Of a stretch of DNA of 51,360 nucleotides, positions 26,797-35,633 are shown in pieces. Position numbers and translations under genes: made by a program. The stretch comes from Halopiger aswanensis (GTDB lineage Archaea; Halobacteriota; Halobacteria; Halobacteriales; Natrialbaceae), in assembly GCF_003610195.1 (NCBI RefSeq), contig NZ_RAPO01000010.1, positions 1 to 51,360 of the forward strand, given 5' to 3'. Every line of letters begins with the position of its first letter. Position 1 is the stretch's first letter. The notes beneath the pieces were generated by a model. The model did not search any database. It was not told the DNA's origin and saw only the letters and a list, made by a program, of their open reading frames with translations.

Positions 26797-28608
26797 ATGA
26801 CGGCTACAAGCGACATCGCAAGTGAGACCGTGTCCGACACTGTCACCGACGAGTACGAACTCGTGCTCACCGCGACCCAGGTCCGGCGGCTCCGGGAATG
26901 GTTGCTCCGAGACGACGGCATCGAGCGGTTCGCGTATGTCTACTGCACTCCTGAGGACGGCCGGCTGTTCGCCCGGGAGATCGATCCCGTCCCGGGCGAG
27001 GACTGCGAGGTCCAAGAGGAGGCCGCCGTCCGGCCGGCGCTCTCGGTCGAGCGTGAGCGGCTGGGATCGGCACTCGAGGACGGCCTCGTGCCGGTCATGC
27101 TGCACAGCCACCCGTTCAGTGACTACCCATCATTCAGCGGCCTCGACGACGACATCATGGAATCCTACCGTGAGTGGCTCGGCGGGCTCTATCCGGACAC
27201 GCCGCTGTGTTTTGGCGTGCTCGGCCACCGCGGGATGGACACGGCCGTCTACATCGATCCCCAGCGCGAGACGCGGCGTCGCCTCCCTGTCGAGGTCGTC
27301 GGCGACTGGGCGCTGGAGGGCCCGCTGGACGCTCCCACTGCCCCGACGACGGCGACGGTCGACGAGGACCGCTACGACCGGTCGATCCGCGCGCTGACTG
27401 AACGCGGCCAGCAGCGGCTCGCCGACCGGACGATCGGGATCGTCGGCCTCGGCGGCCTCGGCTCGATCGTCGCGACACAGCTCGCCCGCCTCGGCGTCCG
27501 GCGGTTCGTCTTCTCCGACCCGGACCACGTCGAGCGGTCGAACCTGCCGCGGATCTACGGTGCGACCGAGGCAGACGTCGGCCGGCCGAAGGTCGAGGTC
27601 GTCAGTGAGCACGTGGTCCGTGCCAACCCCGAGGCGAGCGTCGACGCCTACGAGGCACGCGTTCAGGACGTTCCCAAGGACGCGCTCGCCGCGTGTGATG
27701 TCCTGATCGGTGCTGTCGACAGGCTGACCGCTCGCCTCTACTGTAACGAATTCGCCATTCGTCACCTGCGTCACTACGTCGACGCCGGCGTCTCGATTGA
27801 GACCACCGACGACGGGCATATCACCGAGGAGCGGGGACTCGTCCAGCTGGTCGCACCCGGCGTAACCGGCTGTCTGGACTGTCTCGGGCGGAACGACCCT
27901 GAGCGGCTCCGCCTCGAGTCAATGGACGAGGCGGAGATCGAGGCCGACATCGAGCGCGGGTACCTCGACGAGGACGTGCGGTCGCCCGAGCCCGCGATCA
28001 CACCCCTGAACGCGCTCGCGGCGAACACGACCGTCCGGATGGTGACGAAACTCGTCACCGGCTACGAGGCGCCTGCCGACTACGTCCGGCTCGACGGGAC
28101 CACCAACGAGATGGTCTCCGTCGGCACCCACCCCTCGAGGGAGTGTCTGACCTGCGGTACGGACGGGTGTCTCGGCGAGGGGACACAGCGCATCGACGAG
28201 GACACACTTGCGGAGGCGGAGTCGCTGGACCTCGACGTCGACCTCGAGGAACTGGCCGAGCAAGACGCGACGGCGACGCCGACCGAGATCACCGCCGATT
28301 CACTCCGGCCGGCTGCACCCCGTCCCGGGGACGATGCCGGTCCTGCCCCGGAGATCGACAGTCAATCCCAGTCTGTCGCCGGCGGATGGTATGGCACGGA
28401 GTCGCCACCTGCAGCGGAGGACCCCAGCGGCGATGATGCCGAAGCGCCCCTTGCATCCGCCAGCGGGGACACCATGCGAGACGACGATCGTTCGCGCAGC
28501 GATCTCTCGGGGAGCGCGCAGCTGTTGGCGGTTCTGCGGACGAACGCCTGTCCGATCGCGATCGGCTGTCTGGGTGTGCTGGCGCTCTGGCGGTATCTCC
28601 GCCGGTGA
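26797..28608 (+). CDS. JAMM (MPN+) peptidase-E1 fusion with C-terminal membrane anchor
   Basis: 603 residues in three parts. A JAMM domain (about 18-165) has Glu43, HSHP (103-106) and SGLD (114-117), the metal site of deubiquitinase-type isopeptidases. An E1/ThiF domain (about 190-460) has GLGGLGS (217-223), DPDHVERSNLPR (241-252), Lys265 and Asp308, the ATP site for adenylating a UBL C-terminus. Cys359/362 and Cys450/453 fit the structural zinc site. I see no Cys in the crossover loop where many E1s carry the catalytic one; Cys458 is the only spare. A disordered linker leads to a final hydrophobic helix (about 583-598) followed by RYLRR, a tail anchor. Fusion of E1 and JAMM is known in prokaryotic UBL systems. 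Confidence 0.9.
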   Translation: MTATSDIASETVSDTVTDEYELVLTATQVRRLREWLLRDDGIERFAYVYCTPEDGRLFAREIDPVPGEDCEVQEEAAVRPALSVERERLGSALEDGLVPVMLHSHPFSDYPSFSGLDDDIMESYREWLGGLYPDTPLCFGVLGHRGMDTAVYIDPQRETRRRLPVEVVGDWALEGPLDAPTAPTTATVDEDRYDRSIRALTERGQQRLADRTIGIVGLGGLGSIVATQLARLGVRRFVFSDPDHVERSNLPRIYGATEADVGRPKVEVVSEHVVRANPEASVDAYEARVQDVPKDALAACDVLIGAVDRLTARLYCNEFAIRHLRHYVDAGVSIETTDDGHITEERGLVQLVAPGVTGCLDCLGRNDPERLRLESMDEAEIEADIERGYLDEDVRSPEPAITPLNALAANTTVRMVTKLVTGYEAPADYVRLDGTTNEMVSVGTHPSRECLTCGTDGCLGEGTQRIDEDTLAEAESLDLDVDLEELAEQDATATPTEITADSLRPAAPRPGDDAGPAPEIDSQSQSVAGGWYGTESPPAAEDPSGDDAEAPLASASGDTMRDDDRSRSDLSGSAQLLAVLRTNACPIAIGCLGVLALWRYLRR

Positions 28609-28935
28609 CCCCCGCCGGGACGGGGATCTGGGGGCCGGTCGCTCCCGTCTCGCGGGCGGCTCGCTTCTCCTCCGCGTGGCAGTCGGCGCTGGTTAGTCAT
28701 GCCACCGGCGGAGTCCGCAACGACTGCTCACATCCGTATAGGGTCGAGCTACTCTCTCATCGTGACGCCCGCTTCTGGAAGTCGGAGCACGGAAGCAATG
28801 ATCGAGGCCTCAGATATCGGTACAGACAGACGACCTGGCAGTCTCGGACCGACACGGCGACCGGTGCCCTCGCCGGGAATGCGCCCCCCAGATGAATCTT
28901 ACGTCGGGAACAGGGACTGGATTCCGACGATGTGG
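28609..28935. other. Spacer with no supported gene
   Basis: The frame of the next gene runs upstream to 28699, but residues before 28930 have atypical composition and no counterpart in the paralogue at 7692. Confidence 0.4.
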
Positions 28936-29451
28936 ATGGAGTCGGTAGTCATGACTGCGATGGCGATCCAATCCGAACTCGAGACAGAACCGGAGGTCGA
29001 CCCCAGCGACCTGGACGACGAGTCGATTGAAACGGCGGTCGTCGAATTACTTCAGGCGGCTGTCGGCGATGACATCGCCCGCGTCGATCGCCGGGGTGAC
29101 CGGATCAAGCAGCTCATGGCGGCGATCATCGTCCGGCAGCAGGCCGACGGCGAGGTGTCGAGCCAGCTCCACGAAGAACTGGCGTCGATGCTCCGGGAGA
29201 CGGTCCAGGAGAGCGAGGATGTTGGCGTTGGCGAGGTCGCGTTCGCGCTCTGGACCGAACTGGCGTACATCGCGGAGAAGGTTGCAGGTGACGAGGACGA
29301 CGAGGACGAGACCGACGGCCCGCAGTCCGAGGAGGGTCCGGTGCCGGACCGGGACGATGGGTCTGACCAGCAAGATGACGATGACTCCAACTCCCTCCTC
29401 CTCACTGGCGACGAGTCCGAGGGCTCCGTCTCGGACCCGGCGTTCCAGTGA
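28936..29451 (+). CDS. Unknown acidic helical protein, paralogue of 7692-8195
   Basis: About 171 residues. The helical part (to about 118) aligns with the protein at 7692 through DRIKQLMAAIIVRQQADGEV, SSQLHEELASMLRE and GEVAFALWTELAYIAEK. The acidic tail again ends in DPAFQ. ATG 28936 makes the protein begin Met-Glu-Ser like its paralogue; ATG 28930 is also possible. It lies between the conjugation operon and the tubulin-like gene. The conserved C-terminal pentapeptide suggests a docking motif for a shared partner. Family not recognised. Confidence 0.7.
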   Translation: MESVVMTAMAIQSELETEPEVDPSDLDDESIETAVVELLQAAVGDDIARVDRRGDRIKQLMAAIIVRQQADGEVSSQLHEELASMLRETVQESEDVGVGEVAFALWTELAYIAEKVAGDEDDEDETDGPQSEEGPVPDRDDGSDQQDDDDSNSLLLTGDESEGSVSDPAFQ

Positions 29452-29785
29452 CGGAGCAGGGCCGTCACCCTCCTCGTGTTCTGGTGGCTGTCCGGGTCGA
29501 TACGTCATGACCAGCAGGAACAGCGACCCGTGTGTCCTCCGACTCGAGGGTATCCGATCAACCGGGACCGACGAGCGTCAGACTCGATCCGACTACCCGA
29601 CCGGCATCCACCACAAAATGCATCGCCCCTTATAGCTTACGTTCGTTAGAACCCCGAATCAAGACCCACCGGTGGCCGGTCCTTCCTCACAAGCGAATGC
29701 GCGCTCGACGACAACTGCGTGATGGCGGATCCGGTACCGCTCCGGGCCGCCAGCAGTGTCAGTCGGGTGCGCGTTCGAATATACC
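29452..29785. other. Spacer before the tubulin-like gene
   Basis: No supported gene. A CCTTATAGC stretch near 29628-29636 could be a distant promoter. Frames are otherwise atypical. Confidence 0.35.
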
Positions 29786-32176
29786 ATGAGCGAACGAAAG
29801 AACATCGTTATCTCGCTTGGCACCAGCGGATTTCGGACCGCGACGACGATCCACCGACTGGTACAGGAGTACGGGCTCGCCGATCAGTTCACCTTCGTCT
29901 CGATCGAGACGGCCGCGCTGAACGACGAGGAGATCCCGCCGAGCTTCGAGACGGTTGAACTCCGCCGCGACGACGCCGCCGAACAGCGCTTCGAGCAGTT
30001 GAAGGCGGAGGTGCCCTGGCTCGCCGACCGACTCGAACTCGCCAACCAGGGCGCGACCAGCACGCCGCCGATCGGACGGTTCCTGCTGGAGTACTACCAC
30101 CAGCAGGTGTACGCGTCTGTCGAGCAGGTCCTCTCAGAGTTCGTCGACGCTCACGAAACCGACGAGCTGTCGACTTGGCTCGTGGGGGCGCTCTCGGGAG
30201 GGACGGCTGCGGGCATGCTGCCGCTGCTGAGCCCGATGGTCCGCCGGATCGTCGAGAGCTACGCAGACCGCCACGACATCGAGGCAGAGATCGTGGCCGC
30301 GGGCACGGTCTCGAAGTTCGAGCACCGCCACCAGCGGACCACGCTCGGGCCGACCCCCGAGACGTACGTCAACACTAACATCTCGCTCCAGCAGCTGACG
30401 ACGCTGATCAACGTCCCCGACGAGACCGCACAGCGTCCGGATCCGTACCCGATCGAACTGCCGATGGACGCCGCTCCCAGCAGCAACGTGCTCGACGACG
30501 GGTTCGAGATCCGAGAACCGCCACTCGACGCAGTGGTCCTGCTGCCCGTCGACGAAGAGGAGATCGAAGCCGCCCCGCGGACCTCGGATGACGAGTTCTC
30601 GAACTACCGCGAGCACGTCAACTGGACGATCGCGACCGCGGTCCTGTCGATCACCCAAGCCACGGTCAAGATCGAGAACATCTTCACGCGGGGGTTCGAG
30701 GACCGCCTGCTGACCCTGGCGGCAGCCAGCGTTCGCGTCCCCGTGGAGGACGTGTACGACTACTTCCAGAGCCAGCAGGCGCTGACGGAGATCGACGGCG
30801 AGATCGCCGACCTCGAGGCCCGTGAGGCTGACCTCGAGGCGACGATCGCCGACCTTGACGACCTGATCGATGAGGAGGCCGACGTGACCCGGATCGACGT
30901 GGACAGCCTGAACGCCGACGCGCTCTCCGGGATCAGTCGCCCGGTCGCCGACGAACTTGACCGGATGCGGGAGACGGTTGCCGGACTGGATCTCACGGAC
31001 ACCTCTGCGGACGACCTCCGGACGTACGCTCAGCAGATCGCGGCCCAGATCGACCAGGGGGACGACGACTTCCCCCACGAGGCGATCGCGAAGCTGGTGT
31101 TCCACCGGCTGGTCAGTGACCAACTCAACGATCGGCTGGAGTCCCACGAGTTCGAGGCTACGGTCGAGGACTACTGGGCCAAGCACTCGGACGAACTGTC
31201 GGAGCACGCGCCCGGGCTTTCCGAGGCCGATCCCGACGAGAAGTACGAGCGGGGCATCGAGACCGTCCTGCAGAAGAAGCGCTCCCGGATCAAAACCGAA
31301 CTGGAGAACACCAGCGCCGTGCGCGTCGGCACGCGTCGGGAGCTTCGTAAGAAGCTCGACCGGAAGAAGCGGCTCCTGGCCAAGTTCAACCACCTGTACA
31401 ACGAGTTCACGGCGCTCCAGGACCTGGATGACACGCTCGACGAGCAGTTGCTCCCTGAGGTGCGGGTCGCACTCTGCCGGCAGCGTGACTCCCTGACGTC
31501 GACGCTGAACAACGTCCAGTCGGACCTCGAGGAACTGCGCGAGCACCGGTCGAACGTGGCGTCGACGGTGGAGACAGCCGAGACCCGGCTGACCGGCGAC
31601 AGGTCCGGGCCGCTCCAGACGCTGCCGCTGAACACCGACTCCCTCGAGTCCGTCAGTACCCGGACGTTCGACGAGGCCGACCACCTCCAGGATCTCGTCG
31701 ACGCCGACGTCGTCGACCGGGACGACCTGGTCGAAGCGCTCCAGGCGGCTATCGAGGGCCATCTGGACGAACCGTTGGAGGACTACATGCACCCCTCGCT
31801 CGACAACGTCGCGCAGGGGACGCTGTCGCTGCTGACCCACCGCGGGAACCAGCACGTCCTCTCAACGACGGCCACGACCGGCCAGACGCCGTCGTCGGCG
31901 ATGCCAGCCCAGAACATCACCGACCGACTGGACGTCGCCAGCGTGGACGCGCCGTTCACCGTGACGCTGGTTGCGCTCTACGAGGACGTCTCCCTGGCGA
32001 ATACCTCGGAACTGCGGCGCATCCACGAGCGCTGGGAGGAGGGGACCCTGAACGAGCTGTTCGGCCGGGACGTCCCCTTCGAGCGGAACATTGCGTATCC
32101 ACAGCTGTTCGTCGATGGGGCGACCGGCAGCCCGAATCCCGATCAAGATGCTGCCCCCGAGGCTGGAGGTGATTGA
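29786..32176 (+). CDS. Tubulin-like GTPase family protein with coiled coils (Tubulin_2-like)
   Basis: The 796-residue product from ATG 29786 begins MSERKNIVISLGTSGFRTAT, a nucleotide-binding strand-loop as in the tubulin T1 position. GALSGGTAAGMLPLL (134-148) corresponds to the tubulin signature GGGTGSG. This places it with the prokaryotic tubulin-like family Tubulin_2 rather than FtsZ or CetZ. The middle and C-terminal parts contain coiled-coil stretches (about 330-365, 496-540, 561-601), so it may polymerise or tether partners. A long antisense frame here is a shadow. The next gene, for a membrane protein, starts right at its stop codon, which suggests a physical link to the membrane. GTP binding is predicted from motif only. 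Confidence 0.75.
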   Translation: MSERKNIVISLGTSGFRTATTIHRLVQEYGLADQFTFVSIETAALNDEEIPPSFETVELRRDDAAEQRFEQLKAEVPWLADRLELANQGATSTPPIGRFLLEYYHQQVYASVEQVLSEFVDAHETDELSTWLVGALSGGTAAGMLPLLSPMVRRIVESYADRHDIEAEIVAAGTVSKFEHRHQRTTLGPTPETYVNTNISLQQLTTLINVPDETAQRPDPYPIELPMDAAPSSNVLDDGFEIREPPLDAVVLLPVDEEEIEAAPRTSDDEFSNYREHVNWTIATAVLSITQATVKIENIFTRGFEDRLLTLAAASVRVPVEDVYDYFQSQQALTEIDGEIADLEAREADLEATIADLDDLIDEEADVTRIDVDSLNADALSGISRPVADELDRMRETVAGLDLTDTSADDLRTYAQQIAAQIDQGDDDFPHEAIAKLVFHRLVSDQLNDRLESHEFEATVEDYWAKHSDELSEHAPGLSEADPDEKYERGIETVLQKKRSRIKTELENTSAVRVGTRRELRKKLDRKKRLLAKFNHLYNEFTALQDLDDTLDEQLLPEVRVALCRQRDSLTSTLNNVQSDLEELREHRSNVASTVETAETRLTGDRSGPLQTLPLNTDSLESVSTRTFDEADHLQDLVDADVVDRDDLVEALQAAIEGHLDEPLEDYMHPSLDNVAQGTLSLLTHRGNQHVLSTTATTGQTPSSAMPAQNITDRLDVASVDAPFTVTLVALYEDVSLANTSELRRIHERWEEGTLNELFGRDVPFERNIAYPQLFVDGATGSPNPDQDAAPEAGGD

Positions 32177-32178
32177 TC

Positions 32179-33066
32179 GTGCGGAATCGCACGAAGCTGA
32201 CGGCGCTGGCCGTCACGGCTGCGCTGGTGTTCGCGATCGGCGTCGGAGCGGTCGGTGGCGCCGTCGGCCACACCGGATCGCCCGCCGTCGCCGACGACGG
32301 GCAGGCGTCCGCCGACGCGTTCACCGTCGAGACCGAGCGCAATCCCGATCCGGACTCCAATCTGGTCACCGTTCGGCTCGCGATCGAGCCGACAGAGGCG
32401 ACGTTGACGGAGCTCGAGATCGTCGTCGAGCGCCGGGCGCAGTCCCTGGTCGTGCCGGACAGCTACACGACGACCATCTCGCCCAGTAACAACGCCGTCG
32501 AGGTCGATCACGCTGGGGGCAACGAGTTCACCGTCGACGAATTGGAGCCCGGCGAACAGGTCGTTATTGAGTTCCAGACGGTCACGACGGTCTCGGGCGA
32601 TGAGGCGGTCGACGTCGCTGGGATCGACGTCTCCTACACGCGCCACGGACAGCGGCTCTCAACCGACCTCACCGCAACCGGGGACACGACCACCCCGACC
32701 ACCGACACCAAGAGTGGAGGGGTCCCGCTTGTTCAGGTCAGCGGCGTCGGCGTGCTCGCGATCTTGCTCGGGCTCGCTGGCGGCGTCGTGATCGGCCGCT
32801 CCGGCGACGACGCTGCCGGCCGCCGCGAGGAGTGGGTAGAGGCAATCGAGGACATCGAGCCCCACGTCGACGACCCGATCGCGTCGTCGCGGCTTCAGCA
32901 GCTCCGCCGACGGCTGAGCGGCGGGAGTGACGATCTCTTCGATGACACCGACCCAGAGCTGGGGGACGGCGACGAACCGACCGGGTCGATCCTCGATCGC
33001 ATCGCCTCCGTGTTCGGCCGGAGTGACGACGACTCGGAGGACGACGAGTTCGACATCGAGCTGTGA
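32179..33066 (+). CDS. Type I membrane protein with acidic cytoplasmic tail
   Basis: GTG 32179 follows the tubulin-like stop by two bases; TTG 32173 would overlap it. Order of parts: an N-terminal hydrophobic leader (about 8-30), an extracellular beta-rich domain (about 45-165, with GEQVVIEFQTVTTV), a Thr-rich linker, one membrane span (about 188-208, SGVGVLAILLGLAGGVVIG), and an acidic cytoplasmic tail to the end. No enzymatic motif. The coupling to the tubulin-like gene suggests the tail anchors or senses the tubulin-like filament, analogous in layout only to a membrane receptor for a cytoskeletal protein. Confidence 0.7.
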   Translation: MRNRTKLTALAVTAALVFAIGVGAVGGAVGHTGSPAVADDGQASADAFTVETERNPDPDSNLVTVRLAIEPTEATLTELEIVVERRAQSLVVPDSYTTTISPSNNAVEVDHAGGNEFTVDELEPGEQVVIEFQTVTTVSGDEAVDVAGIDVSYTRHGQRLSTDLTATGDTTTPTTDTKSGGVPLVQVSGVGVLAILLGLAGGVVIGRSGDDAAGRREEWVEAIEDIEPHVDDPIASSRLQQLRRRLSGGSDDLFDDTDPELGDGDEPTGSILDRIASVFGRSDDDSEDDEFDIEL

Positions 33067-33226
33067 CCTGCCAACTACTGGGGAGCACTTCTCCGCGCTC
33101 ACACCGCCGCGACGGCGTCTCCGGCGCCGCGATCTGTTGTCGACGGGGCGCCCTGTGACGCCCCGTGACGACCGTCGCAACGCGACTCGCGCGGTGAATC
33201 GACCGATGAACACTACGTTATCCACG

Positions 33227-33979
33227 ATGACGGGTGACAACGAGCTATGCGACCACGACTGGGTAGAATCGGCATGGAAAGACAGACTGCAGCAGGCGGG
33301 CATCGACGAGTCGACTGCAAGATGGATCAGCGCGCACCTGCAATCGACTCCGGCCCTCACGACCGGGAGCGTCTCGCGTCGCACGGCCCGGACCGCTATC
33401 CAGGCGGCGATCGACCGCGTGGCCCTCGCTCAATACGGCGTCGACGATCCCGAGGCGGTCCGGCGTGATCTCCGACGGGCGCTGGACGCGGGCCTGAACG
33501 GTGCGCTCGACGGTCCGGTTGCGATCCGTGCACCGTCGGCTGAGCGGCGGTATCACCCGAGAACTTGTCACGGAGCGGCCCAGATCGACGCCGGGGTCGA
33601 CTGTCCAGACTGCGACGACTGTGACGGCGTGTCTGGCAAGGTCCGGGTTCGGTCCACCGGCAACGCGGCAGGGGAAGTCGACGCGGCGGCCATCGAGGCG
33701 GACGAAGTAATCGCCGGAAGTAACGGTGAGCTTCCGGTCGAAGGGAGCGGAATGCGCTCGGCCGTCGTCGACGCCATCCAACGTAACCTAGAGACGACCC
33801 TCGATTCCGAACGTATCACAAGGCCTGACCTCGTCGCCGCCGTCTCCGTCCTCACGGGAACGTTCGACGGGTCGGACGTCGATCCCCCGATCAGCAATCT
33901 CGTCGCGGAGTTCCAGCAACTTGTCGACCGGGGTGTCCGGCCGTCCGAACTCGTCGAGGCGATCGAACGCCTCGACTAA
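33227..33979 (+). CDS. Unknown protein sharing the repeated domain of 19663-20757
   Basis: The 250-residue protein begins MTGDNELCDHDWVESAWKDR, close to the DWEHDWVEAAWEQ start of the protein at 19663. One copy of the shared domain follows: QAGIDESTARWISAHLQS, a Tyr-Gly turn, and DGPVAIRAPSAERRYHP. A Cys-rich link, CPDCDDC, sits at about 127-133. The C-terminal helical segment (RPDLVAAVSVLTGTF onward) also matches the C-terminus of the 19663 protein. ATG 33227 matches the paralogue start; ATG 33206 is an alternative. Function unknown. The paralogues sit on each side of the conjugation operon. Confidence 0.7.
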   Translation: MTGDNELCDHDWVESAWKDRLQQAGIDESTARWISAHLQSTPALTTGSVSRRTARTAIQAAIDRVALAQYGVDDPEAVRRDLRRALDAGLNGALDGPVAIRAPSAERRYHPRTCHGAAQIDAGVDCPDCDDCDGVSGKVRVRSTGNAAGEVDAAAIEADEVIAGSNGELPVEGSGMRSAVVDAIQRNLETTLDSERITRPDLVAAVSVLTGTFDGSDVDPPISNLVAEFQQLVDRGVRPSELVEAIERLD

Positions 33980-34501
33980 TGCGGCCACCGACTGGAGATT
34001 GGTTACTGCACCTGCCAATCTCGCTCGTCTCGTTTTGCGGGTGATTACCGGAAAACGCCAACGGTGCTTCCGCGCAGTCGGAGCGAAGAATCGCGAGTTG
34101 CTGTCGCCTTAAAGATTGTAGGCGAGAATACCACGCCGTAAACTCACTACCAGCGTTCCAACACCGCGTTCGACGCATTCACTGATGATTGTGTCCGTGA
34201 GGAAGTGATAGAAGATACAGGACGTACTCGTCGGGGAATGCGACTGTAGCAATGTTCGTTATCCCGAGGCGGTTGACCTCGCCTGTGCCGTCGAACGGCC
34301 GGTCGCAGTACTCGATGCTGTTCTCGTGACTGAGGTGGAGGTCGGAGACGATGTGGGTCATCGGCCGACACTGTGAGCGGCCGGCCGAAAGTGGCTTCAT
34401 CGTCCCCCAATGCGACGAAATCCTGTAGCGCGATCGGTGACGAACGGTCGTGGGCGAACGCTGGACTGCAGCGCCCGCCATCCCCCCTTCCCCCCGGTCG
34501 A
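33980..34501. other. Spacer holding a phosphoesterase gene remnant
   Basis: The only coding sense is the minus-strand remnant at 34179-34361. Plus-strand frames entering from 34373 toward the next gene have atypical composition. Confidence 0.45.
34179..34361 (-). pseudogene. Remnant of a calcineurin-like phosphoesterase
   Basis: From ATG 34361 the frame reads MTHIVSDLHLSHENSIEYCD and then RPF. This is the start of the phosphoesterase group with a DxHFGHEN-type motif and CDRPF. After about 30 residues the similarity fades and a stop ends the frame at about 60 residues, with none of the later metal motifs. It is a decayed 5' fragment, unrelated in detail to the intact enzyme at 16909. Confidence 0.55.
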
Positions 34502-35521
34502 GTGAAGCGCCACGACGCCCTTATTCGTGTGGCCGAGTACGATCGATTTCGCCGCCCGACATCGATCCGAATCGACGTCACCGCGGGGTGTCCGATTCCG
34601 GTCGTGCGAACTATCTTCGGTGCGCCCGACAAGCCCACAGAAACCGTGGTCAACGTTTCCCTCGTTACCGAGTCCCATCCCACCCTCGATCCGACGCGCA
34701 AGTATAAGGACCGCTGTCGCCTGGCTAGGCGGATCGCTGACCGCCTTGGGATCGACGAGGGGTGCCACGTCAGAGTGGATGCCGGCCCCTATGCGACGTA
34801 CTATCGTGTGTACGAGATCAGGGAGCACGACGCACCGCTCGTGGTGCACGAGGAGCACCTCGATCGTCTTGGAATCGACGGAGAGCAAACGGTTCGACTC
34901 TCCACCACGATCCCTCAGGAGACACCCGAACAGGTCCGGGAGCGGGGTGGCCTCGCCGAGACGCTCGTCGACGACCAGACCTGCGAGGGCGTGCTCGTGA
35001 CCGCCCCACACGGCGGTGCCGTCGAACGGGGAACGGACGCAATCGCCAGCCGCACGTACGACCGACTGGACGATGGGGGCGTCCGGGCGTCGCTCTGGTT
35101 GCTCCAGGGGTACAACCCGCCGGAGGGGAGCGCAGTGACGGCACACCGCCGGTGGCACGTCGGGGGGTTCGACCGAGCTGTTGACGGCTATCCCGGCCTG
35201 GCAACGCTCACCGGGCGCGCGTTCGACCTCGTTGTCGGCGTCCACCGGTCAGGCTACGAGTGGATTGAGGTCGGAGGTCGCATCGACGCGTCCGTGCGGG
35301 AACGGGTCGCTGACGAACTCCGGACGCGGGCCGGCAGGGAGGTCCGGACCGACCTCGATCGCCTTCATCTCCCCGGCACGAACCCGCGGATCTCGACGAA
35401 CTTCCTCTCGAAGGGTGGCGACCGTGGGCTCCACGTCGAGTGCACGCCCGGAACATGTGATCGACACGTCGAGGAGGCCGCCGCGGCCCTCGCCGAGACC
35501 ATTCGACGCGTCCTGGCGTGA
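34502..35521 (+). CDS. Poly-gamma-glutamate-hydrolase-like zinc hydrolase
   Basis: 339 residues from GTG 34502. The C-terminal half (about 160-339) matches the poly-gamma-glutamate hydrolase family: VTAPHGGAVERGTDAIASR contains His170 and Glu175 as likely zinc ligands, GVHRSG gives His248, and HVECTPG (about 311-317) supplies a late Glu. These enzymes are carboxypeptidase-like and cut gamma-glutamyl amide bonds. The first 150 residues form a separate beta-rich domain I cannot name. Upstream in-frame residues before the GTG are low-complexity, so they were left out. In this setting a peptidase that cuts non-alpha amide bonds could act on conjugates, but that is speculation. Confidence 0.65.
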   Translation: MKRHDALIRVAEYDRFRRPTSIRIDVTAGCPIPVVRTIFGAPDKPTETVVNVSLVTESHPTLDPTRKYKDRCRLARRIADRLGIDEGCHVRVDAGPYATYYRVYEIREHDAPLVVHEEHLDRLGIDGEQTVRLSTTIPQETPEQVRERGGLAETLVDDQTCEGVLVTAPHGGAVERGTDAIASRTYDRLDDGGVRASLWLLQGYNPPEGSAVTAHRRWHVGGFDRAVDGYPGLATLTGRAFDLVVGVHRSGYEWIEVGGRIDASVRERVADELRTRAGREVRTDLDRLHLPGTNPRISTNFLSKGGDRGLHVECTPGTCDRHVEEAAAALAETIRRVLA

Positions 35522-35633
35522 CCGAACCGATTCTTGTCAAACAGCGATCGGGGCTGTCAAGGACCCACGTCTTATTGGTCGCTCCTGACCGGTTCGTGCG
35601 CGATCAATACCGAACCGCCGGTCGACGGGCCCG

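Noticed and set aside
30134-31855. 573-residue minus-strand open frame
   Set aside because: It is exactly antisense to the tubulin-like gene, rich in Val, Leu, Arg and Gln from mirrored haloarchaeal codons, and has no motif. A shadow caused by high GC.
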